From assembly GCA_022559985.1 (NCBI GenBank), contig JAFJTR010000016.1, positions 1-64,000 of the forward strand: 64,000 nt of DNA, read 5' to 3'. The notes below the pieces were generated by a model, which was not told where the DNA came from, made no database searches, and saw only the letters and a list, made by a program, of their open reading frames with translations. The translations under genes and the position numbers were made by a program. This document shows, piece by piece, positions 24,637 to 35,943 of this stretch. The stretch comes from Parastagonospora avenae f. sp. tritici 18332-5. Lineage: Eukaryota > Ascomycota > Dothideomycetes > Pleosporales > Phaeosphaeriaceae. Each line of letters starts with the position of its first letter. Position 1 is the first letter of the stretch.

Positions 24637-25334
24637 GGCACGATCATTTACCATCCTTTTATCGTTTCTGATGACATTTACGCACGACACACTCACTCGT
24701 TTTGCATGGCGTTTTCCTATTAATGTACGGTGCATGGCGTTTTTGTTTTCTTTGCGACGGTCGTTACGGTCATGAAGTTTGGCTTTACATACTGGTTTGG
24801 ATAGACACGAGATTGAGACAGTAGGAGAGCACAGATACCCCCATCATATTTGCCGATACGGCGAGGTTTTTTCTTACTTAGCGTAGCATTGCGATAGCAT
24901 AGTAGAGAAGTATTTATGAAGTTGTATGCATTTCAAGGAAGCGTGCGCTTTATTTGAATGTTGGAATTTGTTGAGACGCGATGTTTGTCAACGTGAGTCA
25001 CCCGTTCTGACGATGCTATCTTTGAAGAAGATCGAGTTGGCGTCTTTCTTTACTTTTGTATATGAGAGTCGACAGATTGGCAAAGAGCACATCAGGGAAC
25101 CGCAACTCGAACAGTGTATTCAAAAGTCGTTGCATATGTAGCGTACGTGCTACGTCGCCATGAGAAGATTCAGATCTGGTCTCTGGTCCTGGCTTCATTG
25201 ACCTGATGCTTTGCATTATCCACATGACATTCATCGTAGTTTCCATTCGTCTTCACTAGCATCTGCCTCCCTAAGGGGGCGGCGCGTTCAGAAATCACAT
25301 CTACTTCTCGTGATTTTACTCGGTATAGCGGTCG
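24637..25334. other. Intergenic region without recognisable feature
   Basis: About 700 bp between the coiled-coil gene and the first F-box-like pseudogene. No supported ORF, repeat or RNA gene was seen. Confidence 0.5.
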
Positions 25335-25868
25335 CTATCGTCTCATACTACTTGGCCAATCTCGTCCTCCCAATACTTTTCGAATTAATTGAATCACTCG
25401 GATTCCTCGAACGCGGAGCAATGTATCAGTGTGACAGCGGGCGTAGGAGTCAAGATTAGGCGGACTTTCACTCTCTGGCGTTCCGTCAACACAAACTTCA
25501 CGGTACGCTTTCAAGAGACGATGCCTGTATGCCTCATTATCAGGGGTATTTTCCCGTCTACAGTCGCCCTTTTCAGCGGGTAATCTTTGGCGAGCGAGTT
25601 CTTGGTATCCTGCACAAGCTTGGCCGGAATGAGACGATGACAGTGGTTCACGGTATATGTAGGCTGGCGTCGGACCCACAATTCTGCAGCGAAGTAAGAT
25701 GTCATCAGCTTCTTCCAGTCGAAGACAACGTGACCATATTCACTCCACTGTTCGAGTGGGACCGGCTCCCGGCACGGTCGTCCACAGGTCGAAGGGGTCG
25801 TCGATGCTGCTAAGGACTTTACCTCAAAGCTCAATTGGAAGTGAAGGACACGGCTTGGTCAACGCCAT
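25335..25868 (-). pseudogene. F-box-like family member 1, degraded copy
   Basis: The minus strand holds shrunken remains of the intact paralogue at 26579-27658. From an ATG at 25868 it reads into the F-box-like start (SLPIEL) and then meets TGA at 25824-25826, where the intact copy has Trp (LPTEVW). The following residues (SIDDPFDLW) match the paralogue's VEDPYDLW. A large internal deletion and a frame change lead to EYGHVVFDWKKLMTSYFAAELWVRR, matching EEGHISFDRKKLMTAFFAEESFVRR. A second frameshift leads to the C-terminal block (NEAYRHRLLKAYREV). At least one nonsense change, one deletion and two frame changes make this a pseudogene. Confidence 0.8.
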
Positions 25869-26398
25869 CGTGGAGGTGAGAGATTCAGCTACGCTAGAGT
25901 TTCTCTTCTCCATAGCGTGATCCAGCGGACTGACTTGCTCAGCGCTGATCGATCACATAACCTGTCAGGAAGGTATTTGCGAGAAGAAAGTAATTAATAC
26001 CTTTGAGTTGCGCAAAGAGTTGTGTTTTGGTAAGAGAGGCAGAAAACTGAAGGCGCAAGGTGGCTGCAGGATTTAGTAAGCGAGCTCTAGCGCGGGCCGA
26101 TGACGTAACGCGCTTTTCTCCATGAAATGTCGGTGAAGGAGCAACCGCCGGCGCCGGGCACAGAACCAGATCTCAGTCGCACAGCATTGGGTATCACAAG
26201 GTATATTTTATAGCATGACATCCATTTAGTGAGCACAATGTGCTATGTAAGTCGACCCGCAAGACATCTCGTGCGTAGTAGTTGCTCCGTACAGTGACAG
26301 ACATCTGCTTATCTGCAACGCAAAATGCCTCCCCGGGCCTCTTCAGCAATTCCAAGAGCCCAAATCGCTTCTAATATAGCCATTTCTTTGCCACAGGT

Positions 26399-26578
26399 TT
26401 AGCTACAGGTTGCATTACAGCCATTTCCTCCTGCTTGCTGTCGATACCTCTTCTTCTGACTAGAATCCCAACCATGCCCATAGTTAACATGATCCATATG
26501 ATCATCATGACCATCCTCTTCGTATTCATTCTGGGCCTACGGATCTTCGACATAGTGCTCATCGCTACTGTGTTCTGC
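26399..26578 (-). pseudogene. Lost C-terminal tail of F-box-like member 2
   Basis: In frame with the upstream gene, after its TAG stop, the sequence encodes a tail rich in Asp, Glu and His, then GHGWDSSQKKRYRQQ. It corresponds to the tail of family member 3 (GFGTGSVKKKHRQR). One further TAG (26537-26539) lies inside, and the frame ends at TAA 26399-26401. Both TAG codons could come from CAG by one C-to-T change, or from TGG by one G-to-A change. Confidence 0.6.
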
Positions 26579-27658
26579 CTATTTCCCTTCGCCCCGAGTG
26601 CCAGTTTTGATCCTTGACATTCCCAACTCCTGCTCCCAACGTGCTGCAGCAATTCCCCAGACTTTCGCCTCTTTGAGCGATTGTAGACGGGCTACATGCG
26701 AGCGGATATGATTATCGAACGGGTGCTCGATATCGGTCTCAGATCTCGGGTCTGACTGTGGCAGTGGCTTTCCGGCTTTGGCATAGGCGGCTAGGAGGCG
26801 GCGTCTGTACGCGTCTTCGCAAGCGTCGAATCCTTTGGGCGCGAGAGCCGCGAGGACCTGGTTTAGGAATGCGGAATGGACACAACAGTATCTCGGCTGG
26901 TCTGATATGTCCATTGTGAGGATCCTGTTACCTTGTTCCCAGGACTGTGTCATGCTAGGGCATCGTCTAGACATCGAGCACGTGCTCTCTTCTAGGAGCT
27001 GAGATAGAGTCGGAGGCGTAACTTTCGGCTTATGTTCGTCTACAAGTCTGCGGCGGACGAAGCTTTCCTCAGCGAAGAAGGCTGTCATCAGTTTCTTCCG
27101 GTCGAACGAGATATGGCCTTCTTCGTGCCAGCTGGCATCGTTGCCCCACGTGACCCCGGACCCTATGAGATGGAACTGCAGTGCAGGTATGTTTGGATTG
27201 CTGATGTAACATGTAAGAGTCTTCTCGTTAGCGAATGACATCAAGTGACAATCCCCAGGTACAAGCGATGGAGCTTGTCCATCTACGTTGAATAAAACAA
27301 CGCCAGGTGGCTTCAGAGCTCCAGTCAGAGACAAAAGACGTTCATTATCCGGAATGTGCTGGCGATACGAAGATATCTCGGAAAAATCTGTAGACGAAGT
27401 CAGGTCAGGGTGAGTCTCGTCCAGCTTCGCAACCATGGTCGTCTCGGGGTCTTCAGTGGAGGTATAGTTCGTCTCGATCCTCAGCTTGGGTAAGAGCTTC
27501 ACTCGGAATGCGTGCTCCGCATCGATCTTGAACTTTGACGAGACCTGGCGGCAGCTGACCCACAGATCATACGGGTCTTCGACCTTCACCAGAATCGCCG
27601 CCCAAACCTCTGTCGGCAGTTGAGGCGCTGTTCCTTGATGTGTCTCCATTTCGGACAT
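26579..27658 (-). CDS. F-box-like protein, family member 2 (open copy)
   Basis: A 359-residue intronless frame. The N-terminus (LPTEVWAAILVKVEDPYDLWVSCRQVSSKFK) has the spacing of an F-box-like motif, Leu-Pro then helix, Asp-Pro, then CRQVS. This suggests, but does not prove, a Skp1-binding role in SCF ubiquitin ligases. The rest (FDRKKLMTAFFAEESFVRRRL; EDAYRRRLLAAYAKAG; AARWEQELGMSR) is shared only with the two flanking broken paralogues in this window. The stop TAG at 26579-26581 is followed in the same frame by a recognisable acidic/His tail with a second TAG at 26537-26539. That tail matches the tail of family member 3, so this protein is probably truncated relative to its ancestor. Confidence 0.7.
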   Translation of the reverse strand: MSEMETHQGTAPQLPTEVWAAILVKVEDPYDLWVSCRQVSSKFKIDAEHAFRVKLLPKLRIETNYTSTEDPETTMVAKLDETHPDLTSSTDFSEISSYRQHIPDNERLLSLTGALKPPGVVLFNVDGQAPSLVPGDCHLMSFANEKTLTCYISNPNIPALQFHLIGSGVTWGNDASWHEEGHISFDRKKLMTAFFAEESFVRRRLVDEHKPKVTPPTLSQLLEESTCSMSRRCPSMTQSWEQGNRILTMDISDQPRYCCVHSAFLNQVLAALAPKGFDACEDAYRRRLLAAYAKAGKPLPQSDPRSETDIEHPFDNHIRSHVARLQSLKEAKVWGIAAARWEQELGMSRIKTGTRGEGK

Positions 27659-28865
27659 CTAAGAACCTCGTCAGCTGTCCACATGCGTCAGCGGGAGAAA
27701 TTGCTTGCCTTGCTGTCAAAGACGCTCAAACCTTGCACAGATTGTGTGTAGCTAAATGCAGGAGAGGTCGTATTCTTCTGGAGATACCCAGTAATGTATT
27801 AGCACTGATTTTGTGACCTTCTGGTCGCGTGTTGAAAACTGGCGTAGCTGCTGATATGGCTTCCGATCTGGGTCCGAGTTTGTAGACGGCTCTAGGGTGG
27901 AAAGACTGCGCCAAGGAACGGCACATGACGTAATTTTGTAGCGTTTCGTGGAGGTGAAGGAACATTGCGGCCAACGCAAACAGAAATCAACATTCAAGAT
28001 GAAAACCAAGCCGAAGATGAAAACCTTCTTTCGGTGACGGTAAACATGCATAAGATCTAGATGTCTTCATTCATGCCACGATGCGACCACAAACGATGTA
28101 TATGAACAGCAATTCTCGTGAGCGTCAGTATGTGATTTGTAGGGTGTCGTCATGTACTCCACCCGTCTCAACCTGCTATATTGTACACCTATCGCCCTAA
28201 GCATATGCAGGTCGTTACCTCTGTTGGAAAAAGCAATTTCAAGTTGCAAGAAACTAAGGGTACTGGCAACGGATTTACCTTGGGGCCTGTCGTAGATGTA
28301 ACTGCAAGTCAAAGTAACATTTGAACACACTGAACGCTCCATCATGGCGCGAATCAAGAAAAGACGAGGCACACACCACGTGATCTGGTTGCGCGGAATG
28401 AATGTGGAAGAGTAAAATCACTGCCCGCCTCTACCCCACGAGAAGATTCTAGAGTAGTCTGGATATATTCAAACACCTCAATAGGGCTAGACGTGATATC
28501 TTACAGTACTGTGTATATTCAAGCTCTCTCTCGAACTTCTGAATGCGGTCTTGAAGACTATTGAATCATTGCATGCGTGTGCGTAGCGGACACGAGTTTT
28601 GCCGCCGCCCAGTGGGTCAGCATCGACATTCAGAGTTTTCGAGGACTATCGAAAATTTCAATCTTTTTTAGTAAGGTAAAACATTGTATGAGTGATAGTG
28701 GAGACGGGTGTTATTTATTCGCGGGATTGTTGAACCAATATGGCTTCTGCTTGTGTATTTCCATCTTTGAGTAACCGTACAGGAGATCTCTCTGCACTTA
28801 TCAATCAACCATTCATCTGCTGAACGTTTACATGTCCATCCTCATATGCCCTACAAGTCCCACCA
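27659..28865. other. Intergenic region between F-box-like members 2 and 3
   Basis: No ORF here resembles a known family. It contains the 5' flank of member 2 and the 3' flank of member 3. No element ends were found. Confidence 0.4.
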
Positions 28866-29044
28866 TCACCAGCCAAACTCATCGGAGTCATCGCCACCGT
28901 CACTCCTGTTTATGCGCTGTCTATGCTTTTTCTTTACCGACCCAGTACCGAAGCCATAGCTGCAGTCGTCTTCGTCATATGCGTTGCTGTAGGAGTAGTC
29001 ATATACATGGTCGTCGTCGTCGTCGTCGTCGTCTTCTTCTTCCT

Positions 29045-29213
29045 TGTCAGCCTGGCACCTCAGTTCACACGGTACACTGTGAACTGTATCTCACGTGACT
29101 CTGTTAGTCACTTGATTACTCATCTAGTTGTGTATATAATCGCTCTCTTTCGCTCTCTCAATACAACAACCTTCTTCCTCCTTCATATCTACACTGTGCT
29201 CCCACATCTAACA
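29045..29213 (+). repeat. 5' LTR of the copia element
   Basis: The 169-bp LTR begins TGTCAG and ends TAACA. It holds a CACGTG box (TCTCACGTGACT) and a TATA-like box (GTGTATATAATC), so it likely carries the element promoter. It differs from the 3' LTR at two positions only. Both differences are TA here against TG or CA in the 3' copy. Confidence 0.93.
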
Positions 29214-32200
29214 GTTATAAGCCCGGTATCCCCGCACCACGCTGCGATACTCAAATAAGATTGTTCACTTTTTTAATTGCTATACGCGTTGTAAACGTCG
29301 TCCCTGCAATCCTCTTATTGCTGCACGCTTTACTATTGTTATATTACGCAACCTTATAAGAAACTGTTCTCATATTCAAGGCTTTACCTTATTTTCTCTG
29401 CCGACTAGCAAGGCAGCTCTTTTGCCGTAATGGCTACTACTAGCACAGATATCCGTGCTACTACGATTCTCTAAGGTTCAGCAGACTGGACACCTTAGTA
29501 TGCTGCCAAACGACGATACGCTACAATCAAAGGCGTATGGCAGTACTGCGACCCTGATTCAGCTACATTGTCTCCTCCACCAGTTGCAGAGCCAGCTGAT
29601 AACGCTTTATCAGAACACTAGAAGATATAGGAGATTAAATCTAGACGTTAGGAATCAATCTAAAAAGCGATTGGTAAGGTCAATCTCGAAATCTTACGCA
29701 CTGTCGCTACTTTACACGTCCACCTTATCAATGGGGCGGAGCACGACGATCCTAGGAGTCAGCTTACGACGCTCCGAAAACATTTCAAGGTTACAGACTA
29801 ACAGCGCAGGCTAGAGCTTGCTACTAGGTATAGCGATATTCAGAAAAAGCCAAAGAACTAGAGCACCTAAGCCTGGCTGGACGAATACTCGCAAATCACA
29901 TCTTAGTGTGCTCAAGAGAGCATGCCAGAGATGACAGAAACCTGAGCACAGTGGCGATTCATCCATGCTGTACGGGACTCAGGAGATGAGGCATGGGCAC
30001 AAGCGCAGTTTCTCGCTATAGAGCAAGGCGAATCAAATGCTATGCTGCCAACTCCGACCCTACAAGATCTGATTAGCTGTTATCGCTGAACAGCACCTAC
30101 AGCCCAAAGCACAACTAAAACACTTAGGAGTTTCACATCTCTGTCGATCACAGAGCCTAAGCCGAGAGATCACCTAAGAAAGGACTGATCAATGTGCGTC
30201 TGTGGGCGCCACCATTCAGTACTCTAATGCTTTACTCTTAATCTTGAGGCTGAAGGCAGGTTTAAGGACTTTAAGCCTAGCCTAAAGGCTATATCTTAGC
30301 TTGCTAAGAGCTTTTAAAATAAGGATACGCTCAAGAGAGTTAAAAAGGCATACAAAGATGCAGGCATTTGATAGACGTTCGATCTGGAAAAAGCGAAAGC
30401 TGAACTAGCTAAACGCCAAAATCCCGCATCACGTTATACTTATTAAGCTAATACTACTTCAGATTGCAGCTTAGACGGCTATGCATTAAATGCAGCCTAT
30501 CTTAAGCAACCGTTGCAATTGCTGCAATCTCACGCTGCATTATCGTTGCACGCTTAATCACTGAAGCACTAATAGGTTATAGACCCTAGATTAGATGTTC
30601 ACATCTGCAATAAAGCAGGACCGAATTAGAAGCAGACTAGTCTTCCTTCCTCTCAAGATACTGTACAGGCCGGCTGTCACTTGTACCACATACAGGCCTG
30701 GGGAGAGATTACACTAATTGTACAAAGAGGCAACAAGACAGCCTTAATCACGCTGAAGAAAGTAGCATATATCCTAGAATACGTTGCTAATATCTTTAGT
30801 CTAAGCTGTTGCAAAAAGATCTACTTTAACTTAAAGACTAACACGCTCTTTAGAGAAGATAAGTTACTCTTTATAGATCTTGATTGAGTTAGAGGTTACT
30901 AGTTCTTGAACGCTTAAGACGCTACACAGCTGTTTCAATCCATAGCAGCTGCCTCTACTTAAGAAAAACTACCTTAAGTTGTTACTGCGATGAAAGCCTA
31001 TCAGCTTCTTAGCCATCCAAGCTATCAGGCTATCGAGCATCTCAAGGACGCGACTACAGGCCTCACAGTAGGCACCAATAGGAAAGGAGAACAGTGGACA
31101 GATTCTTGCATCCCTTGCATCCAGGGCAAAATAAAAGAAGACGTCAGTCGACGTCCTAGAGCTGATAAGGCTCACCGCCCTTTCTACTGCGTTATTGTTG
31201 ATATTATCTAACTCTAGAAGCATAGTAAGGCATGCTACAATAGTGATGTTTGGGCACTGCACGCAGTATGTGAGTATACAAAGCTCTATAAGATCTGTAC
31301 TCTTAAGGATTAACACAAGGCTACTGTCGTTCCTGCAATTACTCGCCTTATTAACAAGATAGAGCGTGTATATAGCTACTAAGTAGCTATAGTATTCATG
31401 GACGGAGATGTAGGATATGGACGAGCTGAAGCCAGTTTGGGCTCTTCTGCTCAGGAAATCCTCTTATCAGCTAGCATTAAGGTCGAGACAAGGTCGCCAG
31501 ACACTCCTGCACAGCTGGGGGGTGCTGAAAGAGCTAGGGCTATCATCGTCACTATTGCTAGGGTTCTTCGAATCTATGCTAGTCTACCTAAGACCTTAGC
31601 TAACGAGCTAGTCTGCACAGCAGCTAGGCTACTTAACATCACGCCTACGAAATCTATCGACTGGCGTACACCTCATGAGATGGTCACTAGCGTTTATCTA
31701 GACCTCTCTCGACTCCACGCGATTAGAAGCCGTGGATTTGTGCTCAATAAGCACCTAGCTAGAGGAGATAAGCTCGAAGATCGCACTTTTAAGGGATTTC
31801 TTCTTAGATATAACGCCTCGAATATCTATCGAGTATAGCTACTAGCCACAAATCGCGTCATCCGCGTACGCGACGTGCGCTTCATAGGCGAGCTCTACAA
31901 AGACAAGCTGTCTACTTTATGTGCAACGCCTCATGTAATTAAGACTGCACACATTCCTGAAGAGGAATACGATAGTAACACTATTGTAGTCGCTTAGCTA
32001 GTACGGCAGCGACAAGCCGAAGTCACTTCTTCCACTGCACAGAAGGAGATATAGCAGCTACCTTCTCCTACGGCTACTGCTCGCAGTACACCTGATCTGT
32101 TTGATTCTCCTGATCCAGCTGAGCAACAGCTGTCCTAGGAGTCCTCTGCTGCTTCCCAGCACATGACACCTGGGGGGTGGAACTCTAATGAGAACTCAGA

Positions 32201-34208
32201 CACGATCAGAGTTACTATACTAACACGTGATCTAGACACACAGACTGTGTACGTCCCAGATCGACACCAGAACAATGCTCTGCAGCGACGAGATCCAGAT
32301 CTCTCACAGGACAATGTTGTCACTAGAAGAAGACGCCGCCAGGCGCATTTCATTAAGGCTAGTCCTTCGACTAAGTACTATGCTTTTGCTGCTATGATTC
32401 GGCAAGCCTCTGAGGCTACATCTCTTGCCTCAGAACTTAGGATCAACTGTGATCCTACACGCGTCCATCGCGATGATCTCCCTCCTCCACCACGTTACTG
32501 GAAGGAGCTCAAGCACCACCTACATGGGAAGCAGTTTAAAGCTGCTGCGCACATTAAGTTTAATAACTGCTAGAACAAGGGAACTTTTTCAAGGCCAGAT
32601 ATCACAGCATCATACGTTGATGATGCTATACCCTTAATGTAGGTATTCGCCTACAAGTTTAATAAAGATGGATATCTTCTTAGATACAAAGCCCGCCTTG
32701 TAGTGCGAGGAGATCTGCAGGAACAGTACAGCGATACTTATGCAGCTACTTTAGCTGCACGCCTTTTTTAAGCTCTTATAGCACTTGCTTATGCATTCAA
32801 TCTTAAGGCTATGCAATACGACGTGCCAAACGCCTTTCTCAACGCTCTCCTGGATCGCACTCTCTATGTGAGAACCCCTAATGGCTTTCAAGACAAGTAC
32901 GGCCAAACTCTACGACTTCTACGCGCTCTCTATGGCCTAAAGGAAGCTCCACGCCTGTGAGCTATCCACTTTCAGGAATCTCTTCGAAAGCTTGGCCTAC
33001 ACCCTGTCTAGGGCTTTCTATGCCTTTGGATGAATGACAGGGTCATTCTCTTCTTCTACGTGGACGATATCATCATCCTGTATCACCTGGACTACCAGGA
33101 GGACTTCAAGAAGCTTGAACAACAGCTTATTAAGCTCTATAACCTCTGTCAGATTGGCGAGGTTAAATGGTTTCTCGGTATTCGAGTTAAGCGCGTTCTT
33201 GCTAGCCGCCAGCTCTACCTTGTCCAAGACGCCTTCATTAACAAGGTCTGCACCGAGTACGACCTTATCCGTGGTGATGGGAGATACCCATCTACGCCTC
33301 TCTCATCTACTTTAAGGCTTGCACTCTATGACGGCGTCTCTACGCTATCAAACACGAAGCTTTATCAACGCCTCGTAGGCAACCTTGCGTACATCGAGGT
33401 CATGACTCGACCTGATGTAGCACACGCTCACTCAGTCCTTGCAAGATTTCTCACAAATCTAGGACTAATGCACCTCTCTGAGATCAAGCATGTATGGCAA
33501 TACCTGTATAGTACTCAACACCTTGCCATCAATGCTCGAGGGGGTGAGCTAACACAGACTTATGCTACTAAGATCGATGCAACTACTCCTACCTTCTTTG
33601 GTGCTGCCGATGCATTGTTTAGAGATAACGTTAAGACTCGTCAATTGTCTGCTGGATATGTCTTCATGCTCTATAGCATGCCTATTAACTAGAAAGCTAC
33701 TATGCTTCGATCAGTCACCCGATCTACCACTAAGGCAGAGCTGTACGCTCTCTCAGCCGCTGGCGTCGAATCACAATACTGGGACCGCTTCTGCTGCAAT
33801 ATTAGCTTCACGATTCATACTAAGAAGGCTCTCTAGTGTGACAATGCGCAGACTGTACGCCTTGTTCAAGGTGACGCAGATCGTATCCAAACAAAGCTTC
33901 GCTATGTTGATATCCACCAAATGTGGCTTCGCCAGGAGGTAGATACTGGAAGAATCACTGTTAAGTAGAAGCCTACTGCTGACATGCCTGCTGACGGCTT
34001 CACAAAGCTACTTCCTCAACAGAAACATGAGAACTTCATACGCCAGCTTAGCTTAAAGGACATTCGTCACCTTATTATGAAGGCTCCTCCTTGCCCAGTA
34101 CCCCTTGGTTATTTGAACTAGCTGCGCAGCACGCGTACGCATCTCACTCTCTTAGTATTTTTTCCTTGTTTGTGAGGTTTCCATCCAACATGGATACCTC
34201 AGGGGGTG

Positions 34209-34377
34209 TGTCAGCCTGGCACCTCAGTTCACACGGTACACTGTGAACTGTATCTCACGTGACTCTGTTAGTCACTTGATTACTCATCTGGTTGTGTATA
34301 TAATCGCTCTCTTTCGCTCTCTCAATACAACAACCTTCTTCCTCCTTCATATCTACACTGTGCTCCCACATCCAACA
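34209..34377 (+). repeat. 3' LTR of the copia element
   Basis: The 169-bp direct copy of the 5' LTR is bounded by TGTCAG and CCAACA. It follows a purine-rich tract and is directly followed by the target duplication ttcct. Confidence 0.93.
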
Positions 34378-34638
34378 TTCCTCATTGAACCGCACATCTC
34401 CAAACTCTTCTTGCCATCTTTCCAATGCAATTTGCTTGACAGAAAGCCTTTTGATGTTGTGGAGATGCTCAACATGCGTTTGTGCATTGGCACGGAGCGC
34501 GAAGAACTCCCGGCAAGTCTCGTCTGGCACGCGGAGACCTGCCTTTTGGTATGCCTTGAACGAGCGGAACTCATACGCTTCGCCATAGGTACGCTGCCTA
34601 TGAGGCACGCAATGCTGCATCATGGCATGAATATCCTC

Positions 34639-34808
34639 TGTCAGTCTGGCACCTCAGTTCACACGGTACACTGTGAACTGCATCTCATGTGACTCTACTA
34701 GTCATCTGCTTACTGATCTTGGTTGTGTATATAATCGCTCTACGTAGCTCTCTCAATACAACAACCTTCTCCCTCTTGCATGTCTGATCAGTCCTCACAC
34801 ATCTAACA
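34639..34808 (+). repeat. Solo LTR inside F-box-like pseudogene
   Basis: A 170-bp LTR of the same family, more diverged than the two element LTRs, begins TGTCAGTCTGG and ends CATCTAACA. The flanks are tcctc (34634-34638) and ttctc (34809-34813), a target duplication with one C/T difference. It interrupts the third F-box-like gene. Removing the LTR and one flank copy keeps the reading frame. More divergence and a mutated duplication suggest it is older than the full element. Confidence 0.88.
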
Positions 34809-35943
34809 TTCTCGCCCCGGATCTTGAAATAGGTCTGTCGTTCGCGCTTTGTGAGGGTAAGAGTAGGTTTGGTAGACGTCAACATGCTGGGGTAAGCGCT
34901 TTTGAGGCGATTCCTCGCGATCATAGACTGGAGAGGTGCGATTTCTTTCTATGAGTGCGTTGGACCCAGACTTCCTCGGCGAAAAATGCGGTTGTAACAT
35001 TCATCCAATCATTGGCTATATCCCATTCATTTTCCTCGTCGCCAGAAACGACTTTAATGAGATCCAATGCTTGCTTCGGGAGCTCGGGATCATTCGCATA
35101 GCTAGATCCGATGCCTGCGACATGGAATCGTGGATCCATGGTGCGAGATGAGGAACGATGTGTTCCCTGGACATTGGGGCGGTCGAAGATCGTTCGCAAG
35201 ACATCGTGTTCTGAAGTTTGTATGGTCCAACTATGCGTATGCACTCGTATCGACAGCAACACAATCAAAGACTTTGGGTTCGAACGCGACTCATCCAGCC
35301 CAGCGTGGACTGTCACTCGACGACCCGCTTCATCAAGTCTCCATTCGATCAAGAGACAGTGCATATATCGACGGCGGGAAATTCGCTGTGCCTCCACTCT
35401 GAACTGATTGGATACTTGGCGGCAAGTCACTCACAAGTCATACGGGCCGTCGATGTCTTCCAGTATCTTAAAGATGACTTCGTTTGGCAGACTGGGACGA
35501 TTTTCGAACGAGACAGCCAGCCTGTTCCGGGTTGTACTCAGCAAATTCGCTGGCATAGATCTACTAGTCTTGTGTTCTCGTGCTCTATTTACGTTGTCTC
35601 CAGACATCTAGTGAATATGTTAGCAGTGTCGCCGACGGACATTGATCAGTGTGATTACTCACCGTCCGCGGCGCGTTGCAGGATGCTGCAAATAGTGTGT
35701 CCAATCAGTGTGCGGGTTTGTGAGTGGGTACATTGTATTTCAATCACGTCAAGGAGGATCGGATGATGTAAGCAGACCGCGCTTGCCGAAGTGGTGAGAG
35801 TGAAAGAGCAGTGCGAGGAAACGCAAAATCATAACTACAGTTTCAAGTCTATTGCCCTATTCTATCATCCAACGCCTTTGTCAAACTGAACGCAAAAGCT
35901 ACGCACCAACCACAGCTCCGTCCTAGTTGATCTCCTCGTTAAT

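Larger units (their letters stand above)
29045..34377 (+). mobile_element. Complete Ty1/copia LTR retrotransposon, RIP-like decay
   Basis: The 5333-bp element has 169-bp LTRs (29045-29213 and 34209-34377) and a perfect 5-bp target duplication, ttcct (29040-29044 and 34378-34382). A purine tract (AGGGGG) precedes the 3' LTR. The order of domains is copia-type: the protease/pre-integrase end and a zinc-knuckle-like HPSYQAIEHL..CIPCIQGK (30.7-31.2 kb), the integrase core with PAQLGGAERA (31.2-31.8 kb), reverse transcriptase with KARLVVRGD and the YVDD centre at 33057-33068, and RNase H with TTKAELYALS (33.7-34.0 kb). The gag region is not readable. The frame is cut by about a dozen stops (for example near 32639, 32768, 32958, 33008 and 33690), so the copy cannot encode its own enzymes. 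Confidence 0.93.
28866..35556 (-). pseudogene. F-box-like family member 3, split by copia element and solo LTR
   Basis: Coding pieces on the minus strand run from an ATG at 35556 to a TGA at 28866-28868. The F-box-like start (SLPNEVIFKILEDIDGPYDL) is followed by TGA at 35431-35433, where the open paralogue has Trp. The frame then continues with VTCRQVSNQFR. A frame change near 34921 follows TTAFFAEEVWV. A solo LTR sits at 34639-34808 and a full copia element at 29045-34377. Removing each insertion with one copy of its target duplication keeps the frame across both junctions. The last part, beyond the copia element, is an acidic tail with an Asp run encoded by a GTC repeat (29010-29031), ending in SDEFGW. 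Four independent lesions make it a pseudogene. Confidence 0.85.

Noticed and set aside
29010..29031. GTC microsatellite next to the copia 5' LTR as an element feature
   Set aside because: It lies outside the target duplication and reads as the Asp run of the interrupted F-box-like gene.
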